DNA from: Amphibalanus amphitrite
Taxonomy: Eukaryota > Arthropoda > Thecostraca > Balanomorpha > Balanidae
Direction: 5' to 3'
Assembly: GCF_019059575.1 (NCBI RefSeq)
Contig: NW_024881599.1
Location: 992,001 to 1,056,000 of the forward strand
DNA: 64,000 nucleotides
Shown here: in pieces, positions 21,134 to 31,799 of the stretch
How positions within the stretch are numbered: the first letter of the stretch is position 1
How the letters are laid out: every line of letters starts with the position of its first letter
Notes under the pieces: generated by a model
The model's database searches: none
What the model was told of the DNA's origin: nothing
Seen by the model: only the letters and a program-made list of their open reading frames with translations
Position numbers and translations under genes: made by a program

Positions 21134-23594
21134 ATGTTGATCAAGACAGCCCATATTCAGCCCAGATTCAGCCCGGATTCAGCCCAGATTCGGGACATCT
21201 CCGATCAAGTTGAAACTCGCACACAATGTAGGTCCTGACATGCCCAATCCACAGTCCGAGTCATTTGGCGGCACTCCCAGCCGTTTGACCTACAGAGGTC
21301 AGCAAAGGTCACGTGGCCCAAATTTGCACAGCAGATTGTGGCCCACCCAGTAGAGCTAGAGCGCTAAAAATGGCACCAATCGACTCGCCAGCATCTAATC
21401 TTACTTTCTCAACACTCATTTGACCTCTCAAGGTCATGCGATGACCCAAGGTCATTGGTGGGCTATGTCGAAAATACACTTGCACAGCAGTTTTCGAGTA
21501 GAGGAATTGACCGAATGCCAAATCAAAGCACATCATTGGGTAGCCCACAGGCCGTAGTAACTTTCCTTAAAAACCGCTTCTCGATATGTGACCCCGTTTG
21601 ACCTCGGCAGGTGACACTCACAGCCGTTTGACCTACAGAGGTCAGCAAAGGTCACGTGGTCCAAATTTGCGTCACGTGGTCCAAATTTGCACAGCAGATT
21701 GTGGCCCACCCAGTAGAGCTAGAGCGCTAAAAATGGCACCAATCGACTCGCCGGCATCTAATCTTACTTTCCCAACACTCATTTGACCTCTCAAGGTCAT
21801 GCGATGACCTAAGGTCATTTGTGGGCTGTGTCGAAAATACAGTTGCACAGCAGTTTTCGAGTAGAGGAATTGACCGAATTCCAAATCAAAGCACATCATC
21901 GGGTAGACAATAGGCCGTAGTAACTTTCCTTGAAAACTGCTTCTCGATATGTGACCCCGTTTGACCTCGTTAGGTCAAAATGTACAAATAAACGACACTC
22001 CATACGTCTCAGTCCGGATTCAGCCCAGATTCGGGACATCTCCGATCAAGCTGAAACTCGCACACAATGTAGGCCATGACAGGCCCAATCCACAGTCAAA
22101 GTAATTCGGCGGCACTCCCAGTTGTTTGACCTACAGAAGTCAGCAAAGGTCACGAAGCCCAAATTTGCACAGCAGATTGTGGCCCACCCAGTAGAGCTAG
22201 AGCGCTAAAAATGGCACCAATCGACTCGCCAGCATCTAATCTTACTTTCCCAACACTTATTTGACCTCTCAAGGTCATGCGATGACCTAAGGTCATTGGT
22301 GGGCTATGTCGAAAATACAAAATTGCACAGCAGTTTTCGAGTAGAGGAATTGACCGAATTCCAAATCAAAGCACATCATCGGGTAGTCCATAGGCCGTAG
22401 TAACTTTCCTTAAAAACCGCTTCTCGGTATGTGACCCCGTTTGACCTCGGCAGGTCAAAATGTACAAATAAACGACACTCCATACGTCGCAGCCCGGATT
22501 CAGCCCAGATTCGGGACATCTCCGATCAAGCTGAAACTCGCACACAATGTAGAGCCTGACATGCCCAATCCACAGTCCGAGTCATTTGGCGGCACTCCCA
22601 GCCGTTTGACCTACAGAGGTCAGCAAAGGTCACGTGGCCCAAATTTGCACAGCAGATTGTGGCCCACCCAGTAGAGCTACAGCGCTAAAAATGGCACCAA
22701 TCGACTCGCCAGCATCTAATCTTACTTTCTCAACACTCATTTGACCTCTCAAGGTCATGCGATGACCTAAGGTCATTGGTGGGCTATGTCGAAAATACAC
22801 TTGCACAGCAGTTTTCGAGTAGAGGAATTGACCGAATTCCAAATCAAAGCACATCATTGGGTAGCCCACAGGCCGTAGTAACTTTCCTTAGAAACCGCTT
22901 CTCGATATGTGACCCCGTTTGACCTCGGCAGGTCAAAATGTACAAATAAACGACACTCCATACGTCGCAGCGCGGATTCAGCCCAGATTCGGGACATCTC
23001 CGATCAAGCTGAAACTCGCACACAATGTAGGCCCTGACATGCCCAATCCACAGTCCGAGTCATTCGGCGGCACTCCCAGCCGTTTGACCTACAGATGTCA
23101 GCAAAGGTCGTGTGGCCCAAATTTTCACAGCAGATTGTGGCCCACCCAGTAGAGCTAGAGCACTAAAAATTGCACCAATCGACTCACCATCATCTAGTCT
23201 TACTTTCCCCACACTCATTTGACCTCTCAAGGTCATGCGATGACCTAAGGTCATTTGTGGGCTATGTCGAAAATACAATTGCACAGCAGTTTTCGAGGTC
23301 AAATGAGTGTTGGGAAAGTACGTGTAAGATTAGATGCTGGCGAGTCGATTGGTGCCATTTTTAGCGTTGTAGCTCTACTGGGTGGGCCACAATCTGCTGT
23401 GCAAATTTGGGCCACGTGACCTTTGCTGACCTCTGTAGGTCAAACGGCTGTATGTGCCGCCGAATGACTCGGACTGTGGATTGGGCATGTCATTGCCTAC
23501 ATTGTGTGCGAGTTTCAGCTTGATCGGAGGTGTCCCGAATCTGGGCTGAATCCGGGCTGAATCTGGGCTGAATATGGGCTGTCTTGACGGACAT
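21134..23594. mobile_element. Foldback-type element: 479-bp tandem repeats ending in an inverted copy
   Basis: Direct copies of a ~479-bp unit start near 21134, 21966, 22446 and 22924, with one shortened copy at about 21612-21966. The unit carries CCCAATCCACAGTCCGAG, GTGGCCCACCCAGTAGAGC and CAAGGTCATGCGATGACC. From about 23296 the sequence turns round, and 23296-23594 is the inverted copy of the left end, so the block has ~300-bp terminal inverted repeats. The outermost bases pair as ATGT...TCAAGACAGCCC. TTCCTCTGTG occurs directly outside both ends (21124-21133 and 23595-23604) and fits a 10-bp target duplication. Drosophila Foldback elements have the same plan and 9-10 bp duplications. There is no transposase; open frames of about 80 codons repeat with the unit and are not genes. 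Confidence 0.75.
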
Positions 23595-23838
23595 TTCCTC
23601 TGTGTTGTGTGCTACTTGAAATCACTTCTGAAAAAGTGATTTGAAGTCGGGTCATTCAAAGTGACCTGGCGGCGATCTGACCTTAAAAGACAGGAAGCTA
23701 TAACTTGCACACTATGTTGAAATTGATGCGGGAATAGTCGTGACAAATTTCAGAGCTTTTTTCGATATTTTCGAAGACCTCAGGACTCAGGAGGATAGTG
23801 CGCAGGTTTACAAGAGGTAGGTCAAGCAATAATATTAA

Positions 23839-24978
23839 CCCGCGCCCCGTTGGGCTCTGCAGAGCAGCGCCCTGTTGGGGGGGGGGGCAATTTGCCCCCC
23901 CCCCCCCCCTAAGATCTCGAGAACCACGCAACCTAGCGACAAGCGGCAAACGGTGATCAGGGAACTACCTTGTGACCCAATTTTATTGACCTAGGTCAAA
24001 CAGATGACGTCACAGGTCAGGTCAAAGGTCGAATTTTCACCGTTTACAGGCATTTCAAGGAATACGTTGTAAAATCGAGTAAAATGCATTTCAATGAAAA
24101 TCATCGATGGGGAAACGTTCTTCAAACACATATTTTGCTATTTGAGGTCACTGATACCAGGTCAGGTCACAGAGGTCAGGTCACTGAGGGCCACAATATG
24201 AAAATATCATGTGATGCATGTATTATGGTCCATTTTATGTCAAATACGATTATGTGGGTCAGGCAGCCTTTGGGGTCAGTTAAGATTATGTTCTGGTGAA
24301 GGTCAGGTCAAGGTCAGGTCAAATTAGGTCAAATTTCAAAGTTGATATTTTTGCATAAAATGGGTATCGATTCGATGCAGCTCGTCACGGGGAATTCAAT
24401 GGTGGTCTTTGTGTTGCCCTACGTGGTCTAGAATCGCTAAAAATTGAGTTCAAAAATTTGACGTCATCATTTTTGAAGTTTTTTCGCTATAACTTGGCCA
24501 AAAACGAGATATCCATCTGAAATTTGGTATGTATATAGAAGAGCGCAGGGACTATCACATATATTCCGGTTTCTACGAAATTCGGAAAAAATTGTTTTTT
24601 TAGTTTTTCTAAAAAAAATCAACTTTTTTGAATTTTTAGGGGTCAAAAACCAAAAATTTTGAAAATCCGAGAGAGCAGTTTTGTAGCGCCGCTTTTTTTA
24701 CTGGACCATATAAAGAACTTTGAAATTGCTTGGTAACTGTAGATTTGGTGAGCGTTTCAAGATTGCATGTTTTTTGCTCATTTTTGCTCGAACATGACCT
24801 CAGTTTGACCTCAATAACTCCTGACCTAAGGTGACCTAAGACTTGAAATTTGGTGTGAAGGTGTCACATTGATGCCCGGGAAGGTACTAAAAATTTGGCG
24901 GCGCTGCGCGCCGCCGTTTTCTTGCTATTTAGGAAAAACCACAGGGGGGCCAAATTGCACCCCCCAACGGGGCGAGGG
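23839..24978 (+). mobile_element. TTAA-flanked MITE, family 1-related
   Basis: TTAA lies at 23835-23838 and 24979-24982. The left end CCCGCGCCCCGTTGGG and right end CCCAACGGGGCGAGGG are inverted repeats with one difference. Subterminal G-run/CAATTTG/C-run hairpin on the left and a GGGGGGCCAAATTGCACCCCCC-like one on the right. AGGTCA tracts lie at 24000-24030, 24160-24190 and 24298-24335. The middle resembles 46480-46790 in inverse order. No CDS. Confidence 0.8.
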
Positions 24979-24982
24979 TTAA

Positions 24983-25995
24983 AGCATCACATCTTTGAAG
25001 TAGGAGATAGGCAGATAACTAGGTGAAACACATTTATTTGTTATAATAATTTAATCACAACCATTGGCGAATAAGCAATTCTTTTAAATCCAGTCAGACA
25101 TACATACAGTGAAATACATGCATCCGGACACATATGATACTGGCTTTTAAATGTCGGTGCAACATTTGTCAAAGTCCACCCTGCAGTGACATTTAATTCA
25201 CGGAAGAGTGACGGCCAACAAAATGTTATTCCTGATTTTTCCGGTTAGATTGAGGCACACATGAACTTCACATGAACATCCGCATATGTACAATTCACAC
25301 TTAAAAACTTTCGAAAAGATGTACTTTAAAAATGAGCAATCGGAACTTTTATGCCTAATGCACGGAGCGAAATGATCTCGCACATCTCTTGTTATATTTT
25401 CTTCTAATCTTAAGTGATTCATATCACCTTGTAGTCTTCTTAGGACTGCAAGGCGTCCCTATAAGCACATATACTGGGAAAGATATGCTTGTTTTACATA
25501 AAGTGGAAATCATTCTAGCTTACAACATATGCTTAGTCCCTAACTGGGTTATATGCTATTTGATGTTATGTTATGTTACATACCATACAGCTTTATGTTC
25601 TGTAATTGAGGTCCGCAATTCAGCCAAAATGGAAAAAAACGATCTTTGAACTATCTAATCAAATGGATGTAGAAAACTGGATAAGCATTAATGTTACCAC
25701 TATAAGTCATTTTTATGCGTCATACTTTTTATCAATCGTAATCTTCACAAATTATGCAACCACGTTATGAAATGGACAAACGTCAAAGTCACAGCACATG
25801 TGCCGGTCACTTTTCACATTTTGTTTCGGCCTGCACGTGCGATGCTGGGGGCGCGGCGCGTGTATAAGGACCTCGCCCTACTCACCCCTAAATGTCAATT
25901 CGTCTGTCAGTTAGTGGCGCATGCCTAGTGCTGCGTAATGGCCGGGCCTCTGACGTGGCGTGGGCGGCTTCTGATTGACACACCCTCCGGATTCG
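24983..25995. other. Upstream region of the cysteine-rich gene; no gene recognised
   Basis: Short frames only. A TATAAGG at about 25863 precedes a TCAGTTAG initiator-like word near 25906, which could mark an alternative transcription start for the gene beginning at 26055. Confidence 0.4.
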
Positions 25996-26001
25996 GGTGA
26001 G

Positions 26002-26007
26002 TATATA
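26002..26007 (+). promoter_or_regulatory. TATA box of the cysteine-rich modular gene
   Basis: TATATA lies 53 bases before the ATG at 26055, which would place transcription start near 26030 and give a very short 5' UTR. Inferred from sequence and spacing only. Confidence 0.55.
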
Positions 26008-26054
26008 GCGGTGAGCTGGCGCAGCCACGGCAGAGCTCTCTGAGCGCTATCAGG

Positions 26055-26109
26055 ATGCGTCTCCTGTCGATTCTCCTGCTGCTCTGCGCGGCGGTACTCG
26101 CCGCACAAG
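26055..26109 (+). CDS. Cys-rich gene exon 1 (signal peptide)
   Basis: The ATG opens 18 codons of hydrophobic signal sequence, then a phase-1 G before the donor GTAGGG. Cleavage is predicted around the AAQ-A junction. Confidence 0.8.
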
Positions 26110-29100
26110 GTAGGGGTGTAAGGACGGGTACCTATAGGGCGGAGTTCGGCGTTTTTTTTTTAGGAGATTGGACACGCCATACTGTGCGGCGGACTTGGTG
26201 TGATTTGGATTGGACTTGCGTTTGATTGTGCAGAGGCTCTGTATTTCGGTAGGGATATGGCAATCAACAGCAGCCTACCGAAGTTGAAAGTTCGTGAATC
26301 CCAAATGTGATCCGGACGAGCTGCTCGTGGCAAGTAGCCTTATTGTTGCGATACCACAACTAGTTTACAGCTGATGCTATATTGAAGCACATGAGTCCGG
26401 CATTATCGTAATATGCGTCCCGATTTTTTTTTTTTATTGAGGGGGAAAGGAACTTTCTCCGGGCTAATGATAACAAAAATCCTAAACGATATTGTTCTTC
26501 AAGGATAGCTTGTTAGGTATTGAGTGCATTGATAGCTAGCCGCACTGATATAAAAGTTTTGTGAACGTTATTAGGTCTGTCGAAAATATCTCATCCTTCT
26601 ATGTAGTCCTCAGATGCCGTCATCCAGTGACTTATGTACAGCTACTTGCCAGCGCTGATTCGTGAGGACATCTTAGCTAAGAGTGTGATCTGTTTCAGCG
26701 GACATCGTCAAGTACCGGCCATGCAAGCACGTCGGCCAGTCCTGCGGATCGTACAATAAGAACGTCTGCGTGCGGTGTCCCAAGGGCGTGGGACTGTGCT
26801 GTGTCGCCCGACCAGTGCCCGGTACGTGATGACGTCCACTTCACAGCCTCCCCGGCGGTCTCACACACAGCCCCACTCAGTATGGTGACTCACTCCTTGC
26901 TCTTCCTGGATCCCTTCGAAATTTTACCTGACAGTCTTCTTTCCATCAAATTGTTAGCGTTTTTGTTACCGACCAGCGACCAGACTAATCACTTCTTAAT
27001 CACTATGTGATGGACATCAGACATGAAGACCTTTTACGTCATTCGACGTCATGCAAAGTAGGTATAGGTACACAAAATTCCTGTAAGTGTAAACGCATAT
27101 GTTAACTGTGCACGACAGGTTGGGTGAGTTTGACTATTCACAGTGTGAAATCTACATCATGCAGCTTTGCGCCTAATTTCGTTATTGCACCATCACAGTC
27201 TAACCGCGCATTGTTGTCACAATTCCAGTCTACCACTGCAAACATCCCGGTCAGAAATGCGGCACTGGAGTCTGCGGCAGGTGCAAGAGGAACCCCAAGC
27301 AGCTCTGCTGCAACCCCCGAATCCGACCGAGGCCCAGACCCATTAGTAAGCATGCATCAGTCCGAATTTTTATTGCTTAGGTCAAGTTTCAAACGCAGCA
27401 CACGTATGACAGCAGCCTGCATTGACGGGATGTTAGCAGGAACAGTGACCTGTCACGCTCGGCCAGTGTGGGTGGGGGGTGGGGGGGGGGGACAACTCAT
27501 TTTCGATCAGTAAGGCGGCATCCCCGCGCATGTTAAATATGCGAGCTCCAAGTCCTTCTTCGAGTTGCAGCTTCGATGACCAAATATTAGCGCCGTATTC
27601 CACTGAGAGTCCGCTTCTGTCAATAATAATGAAAAACAAAATAAACACAGCAGTTCACTTCACGTAACAAAAAGAAGCGAAAGGGTGCACTCTCATAGTT
27701 AAACTACGAATCTATTCAAGCTTTTTTCTGGACGGTATGCTGAATACTGACACGTACATATCATTCGTTACAGTTGAAAAGTGCACGCGCATTAATCAGA
27801 AATGCGCCTATGGAGTTTGTCGCAGGTGTCGGAAAAACCCCAAGCAACTCTGCTGTATCCGCAGGAGGCCTAGGCCCGGTAAGTACCCAGACAAAATAGT
27901 CGTTTTCACGACGGCCATCTGGTACACATTTGGTTCACATCTGGTGCAGATTAGGTGCAGATTTGGTCAAATTAGGTTCAGTGTATCTCTTAGTAGCTAT
28001 CAGCTAGGGTTGCACTAATTGCTTATATGCCTGCTTTGTCATATTATCAGAGAGCATCATCGATTAAAACACTGAAATAAATTCATAAAATAAAGACATT
28101 TGCTGTAAAAGAGATTAGGTGCAGATTTGGTCAAATTAGGTGCACTCGCCGGATAGCCCGTCGTGAAAACGGCTAATGTGAACATAGATATCAATTAACC
28201 TTAATAAGTATACGCCCTTCCACAAAGTGCATAAAGAGGATCCAGTCACTATTTCAAATTTCAATAAAAATAATCTCGAACAGCTCTTCGACAGCAGAGA
28301 CACAACTCGCTCAACCAAAAGTGGAAAAAGTTACCCCGGCCGCGCCGGGGTCGGCTGAAAGTTACCCCGGCCACGGCCGGGGTGGCCGGGGCAGGTTCTC
28401 CACCCATGCGCTCAACTGGTATCCTAGCAGAGAGTATGTTTTAGGGCCTTGGCAGAGAGCTTACAAGTGATACATGCACAGTTGGATGAACTAATGAGAT
28501 CGACCGCTGCCCATTTCGTACAAACGAAAAACAACAGGGAATGGGGCGTATAATCAGAAACCAATGCGGAAAATATGCATCATTAATCAATTAGAGTGCA
28601 CGAAGTAAATTTGAGGCTTTGGATCATGTTGTCATTTATTCATACCGTCAAATGCCGGTGTAAAAACGATGGGTTACATTCGAATACATTTCTTCCTTTC
28701 TAGCGAACCATATGTATACGACAAGAATGAAACTCGCATTTGACGGACACTGTTTTGTTTCAGTGAAGTGCACGCAAGTTGGCAAGAAATGCCGCCGAGG
28801 TGTGTGCAAAAGGTGTCGGAAGAACCCCAAACGGCTCTGCTGTGTTCGCAGGAGGAGGCCCGGTACGCAAAGAAAAACAATACAACAAACGCCTTGTATT
28901 TGAAAATAGGCAAAATATACCGAAGCGTCAGCTACAAAACTACCTTGCTCTGTTAATTAACCGCTCATTGTTATGTTTCAGTTAAGTGCTTGAAGAAAGG
29001 CCACAAATGCCGACGCGGTGTCTGCGGAAGGTGCCCGAAAAACCCCAAGAAGCTCTGCTGTATCCGCAGGCGCCGGCCACGCAGATCGCCCAGTAAATGA

Positions 29101-31275
29101 GCCCAGCCTATGACATAGCCTTATGGACATAGCCTTTATTTATCCCGTAAAACCACAAACAGGCACAGTTCTCGCTTTGAACTGCTGCTGAAATAGTTAT
29201 AAGTTGGAAGTCTTTTTGCGACACAGTATTTTTTTTTTACAAAAAAACAAACAAATTTGTGATAATCTATTTCACTTGAATACCATTGGACACAAAGTTG
29301 CTTTTTAAAACTGACCATTCTTTTCTTGCAGTTGTAAAGTGCAAGCAGGTTGGTCGGAAATGCGCCTATGGAGTCTGTGCCAGGTGCCGGAAAAACCCCA
29401 AACAACTCTGCTGTATCCGCAGGAGGCCTAGGCCCGGTAAGGACATGCATAGGCGAACCGGTTGAAAAAGAAAACTTTTTTATTCGACTCTTCCTTTAAA
29501 TCAAAATGTGTTCTCCATCAGGTGGATTGAAAATGTTCTATTCGTTTCAGTCCAGTGCAAGCGGATCGGTCAGACCTGCAGACACGGAGTCTGCGTCCGG
29601 TGCAAGAACAACCCCAAACGGATCTGCTGTCAGCGCCGCCGGCGACGGAGGTCACTCGGTAAAACACAATGACCTAGCTCCTCTAAAAAATAAAAATGGG
29701 ATAAAAAATAAAATAAAATAAAATATAATAAAATAAAATAAAATAAAATAAAATAAAATAAAAAACAACATAAAATTATGTTAAGAAATACGTAACTAAA
29801 GAGCGCACTCCTTCAAAGAAACAAAAGCAATCAGTGAGTTTTTATATTGTACTAATCAAGTGGTAGCTCGGCGATAAATCGATAAATCGATAAATAGTGT
29901 CGTGGTAGAGCGGATCACACTAAACGTCGATGTGTCTGTAACGCCACACATTTCCGCACTGTAGCTGAGCTGTCTATGTTCCGTTGAGGTTTGCTGTCAG
30001 TTGAAGGCCACCTCATGGACAATATGTATAAATCGTGTGCAGTGTAGGTACTATGTAGGCATTACTGTTGAAGTGTTGACATGCTAATATAACGTGCGAT
30101 GAAATAAAATAAAAGGCTAAATACAAAACCAATTTAAAAGTCAATGATAAAACATAATATTATTAATATTTAATCATAATAGCTCCTCCCATCCAGCGTT
30201 TGTGCCCATATAGGTAGTGCAACAACTGCTACCAATGAACACTGCTGAATGGATCCAAAACCAAACTAAGCCACCGGTTCTGGTTTCAGCCCAGTGCAAG
30301 AAGAGATGTAGAGGTTACGACAGGTACTGCACCCGTCGCGGGTGTCCCAGAGGGTACAAGGGCGGCTACTGCTGCCGCCGGCGGGTCCGTCCCAGCACAC
30401 TGAGTGAGTGACATAGTGGTCCACACTGTGCACCACCATTGACTAACTTAAAGAGGCTCTAAAAAATCACAACGCTATTGATGCCATTCTTATCATGATG
30501 TTTAATCTAGGTCAAAACATTGGAGGCAGTGTGCTAAAAGAAAACGTATAAGCATGAAAGATCACTGCGAGGAATGTATCCTGCTAATTGAATGCACTTA
30601 TTGCTGAGACCGAACCAAAGACCTCTTTACAGGTCACCTTCAGCTCGTTTCTCCCAGACAGTTCACTTTTCGTCCTTTCTGACGTTTGTTGTCTCCCGCC
30701 TCAGAGCAATGCAAGGCTAGGTGTCGGGGCCGCTACCAGTACTGCAGCACGTCCGGATGCAGGAAGGGCTACAAGGGCTACTGCTGCCGCACGCGTCGCA
30801 ACATCTCCATCCGTGAGTCTTTTTAAACATATACCTACCTATTGTCTATTGACCTTATTATTTTTTACCAAACACATTCTTGGAGTGCATTAAAGATGCA
30901 TATAAAAGCCAGCCGGAAAATTTTATCAGCTTTCAACTAACTCATGTGTCAATACATATATCGCTAAGATTTATTTCCTTTTGAACAAAATCCTAAGCTG
31001 TGCGATCGCCGATCCTAAACAATAAACAGCCATTAGCCGAGCTGGATCTTAGAAGACGATGCACACAGTATGTACCTTTCCTCTGACATTCTCGTCTGCT
31101 TGGCTTATCCACATGCGTGATGGATGTCATAGATGTTATGTTCCACCTTTCTGATTCCCTCTTCTCGATTCCAGATGAGTGCCAGAAGACCTGCAGAGCT
31201 GGAAGCTACTGCACGACTAAATGCCCTAAGCACATCAGGGGCTACTGCTGTGTGCCCAAGTACTACAAGGGCTAA
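26055..31275 (+). CDS. Secreted protein of ten tandem cationic six-cysteine modules (11 exons)
   Basis: I assembled eleven exons from consensus splice sites. They join into one 1146-nt frame (381 residues) with every intron in phase 1. Exon 1 encodes a signal peptide (MRLLSILLLLCAAVLAAQ). Exons 2-11 each encode one module of 33-41 residues with six cysteines ending in CC. Modules 1-7 follow C-x6-C-x4-C-x2-C-x6/7-CC (x7 in the second gap of module 1), with a GVCxRCxxNPKxLCC core. Modules 8-10 follow C-x3-C-x5/6-C-x3/4-C-x7/8-CC with a GYCC-type end. Arg/Pro-rich linkers such as RRRPRPG separate them and make the protein very basic. The terminal CC recalls beta-defensins, but the spacing differs from the textbook defensin, WAP, penaeidin and inhibitor-knot patterns, so I assign no family. 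A host-defence or extracellular structural role is inference. A TATA box precedes it and AATAAA follows at 31789. Alternatives are a precursor cleaved at basic linkers or a matrix/adhesive protein. Confidence 0.8.
26699..26821 (+). CDS. Cys-rich gene exon 2, module 1
   Basis: Acceptor TGTTTCAG and donor GTACGT. The module spacing is C-x6-C-x7-C-x2-C-x6-CC, the most diverged of subfamily A, with a long second gap. Confidence 0.8.
27229..27345 (+). CDS. Cys-rich gene exon 3, module 2
   Basis: Acceptor AATTCCAG and donor GTAAGC. Spacing C-x6-C-x4-C-x2-C-x7-CC, with core GVCGRCKRNPKQLCC and an Arg/Pro tail. Confidence 0.8.
27774..27878 (+). CDS. Cys-rich gene exon 4, module 3
   Basis: Acceptor TCGTTACAG and donor GTAAGT. 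Core CAYGVCRRCRKNPKQLCC. Nearly identical to exon 7 in both DNA and protein, including the donor. Confidence 0.82.
27899..28173. mobile_element. TA-flanked MITE inside intron 4 of the Cys-rich gene
   Basis: The inverted ends are G(T/C)CGTTTTCACGACGG and lie between TA dinucleotides (27897-27898 and 28174-28175). The interior holds repeated GGTGCAGATTTGGTCAAATT phrases. Tc1/mariner-type MITE, 275 bp. Confidence 0.65.
28330..28402. repeat. GC-rich hairpin/short direct repeat in intron 4
   Basis: GTTACCCCGGCC occurs twice (28331 and 28370), each followed by a self-complementary CCGGGG arm. Likely a small foldback in the transcript; function unknown. Confidence 0.5.
28764..28862 (+). CDS. Cys-rich gene exon 5, module 4
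   Basis: Acceptor TTGTTTCAG and donor GTACGC. Spacing C-x6-C-x4-C-x2-C-x7-CC with core GVCKRCRKNPKRLCC and tail VRRRRPG. Confidence 0.82.
28982..29092 (+). CDS. Cys-rich gene exon 6, module 5
   Basis: Acceptor ATGTTTCAG and donor GTAAAT. Core GVCGRCPKNPKKLCC, then a basic tail. If the donor is skipped the frame ends at a TGA two codons later (29098-29100), so this exon could also serve as a terminal exon. Confidence 0.8.
29332..29436 (+). CDS. Cys-rich gene exon 7, module 6
   Basis: Acceptor TTCTTGCAG and donor GTAAGG. Core CAYGVCARCRKNPKQLCC; near-duplicate of exon 4. Confidence 0.82.
29551..29658 (+). CDS. Cys-rich gene exon 8, module 7
   Basis: Acceptor TCGTTTCAG and donor GTAAAA. Core GVCVRCKNNPKRICC followed by an unbroken run of six arginines. 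Confidence 0.82.
29700..29763. repeat. (AAAAT)n microsatellite
   Basis: About a dozen AAAAT/AAAT units in intron 8 of the Cys-rich gene. Confidence 0.9.
30290..30403 (+). CDS. Cys-rich gene exon 9, module 8
   Basis: Acceptor TGGTTTCAG and donor GTGAGT. First subfamily-B module: C-x3-C-x6-C-x4-C-x8-CC. Unspliced reading stops at TGA after two codons. Confidence 0.8.
   Translation, partial: PSARRDVEVTTGTAPVAGVPEGTRAATAAAGGSVPAH
30705..30812 (+). CDS. Cys-rich gene exon 10, module 9
   Basis: Acceptor CGCCTCAG and donor GTGAGT. Spacing C-x3-C-x6-C-x4-C-x7-CC, with a GYKGYCC end shared with module 8. Confidence 0.8.
31175..31275 (+). CDS. Cys-rich gene exon 11, module 10 and stop
   Basis: Acceptor CGATTCCAG. 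Spacing C-x3-C-x5-C-x3-C-x7-CC, then a short tail VPKYYKG and TAA at 31273-31275. It lacks the basic tail of the other modules. Confidence 0.8.
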
Positions 31276-31788
31276 AGTCACCGTTAACAGCACCACCAGC
31301 TCATCGAAGGCCGGATATCCAGGGAGGTGTCCGACAAACCTCGATGATGATGCAAAAAGGAGCCGTCCGACGTGCTTTTAATTGAAAGTGTGTTAAAAAA
31401 GGTACTTTCCATCGTCATAAATTGCGAAGTTCTTTTGAAATACATACGGCAATACATGAGCAAAGCAAGGCACGCAAGAGTTTTTCTGTTTGGTGTTCCA
31501 TCAAATCACCATGTTTTTCGTTTAAAAAATACCCAAGATACGTAACATATCGTTACTAAACCAGTGAACATAAGGATTTAGATATGGGTGTAACGAAGGA
31601 GCATAAGGCCAAACCGCAATGTTATTTCAACGAGTACTACTTGATTAAGCTACAACGTGAAGCAGCGCAGCTTCCTCGAAAAAGGTGAAATGGATCAGGA
31701 TCACAGGAAACCGAAACCCAATCAAAGGCGCATGAGAAGTAGTAGGTGATATACATGCATCATTACATGCAATGCACGATTGAGTCGA

Positions 31789-31794
31789 AATAAA
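31789..31794 (+). terminator. Candidate polyadenylation signal of the Cys-rich gene
   Basis: AATAAA 514 bases after the stop codon. It is the first clear match I see downstream; usage is inferred. Confidence 0.4.
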
Positions 31795-31799
31795 AATCA

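Noticed and set aside
21309..23302. Repeated ~80-codon frames starting MGYPMMCFDLEFGQF
   Set aside because: They recur with the 479-bp unit of the foldback element and change length with its mutations; there is no sign of selection for coding.
26699..31275. Classification of the modules as a standard beta-defensin, WAP, penaeidin or inhibitor knot
   Set aside because: Six cysteines with a final CC are suggestive of defensins, but C3-C4 spacing of two residues (subfamily A) and x3-first spacing (subfamily B) do not fit the standard patterns of these families.
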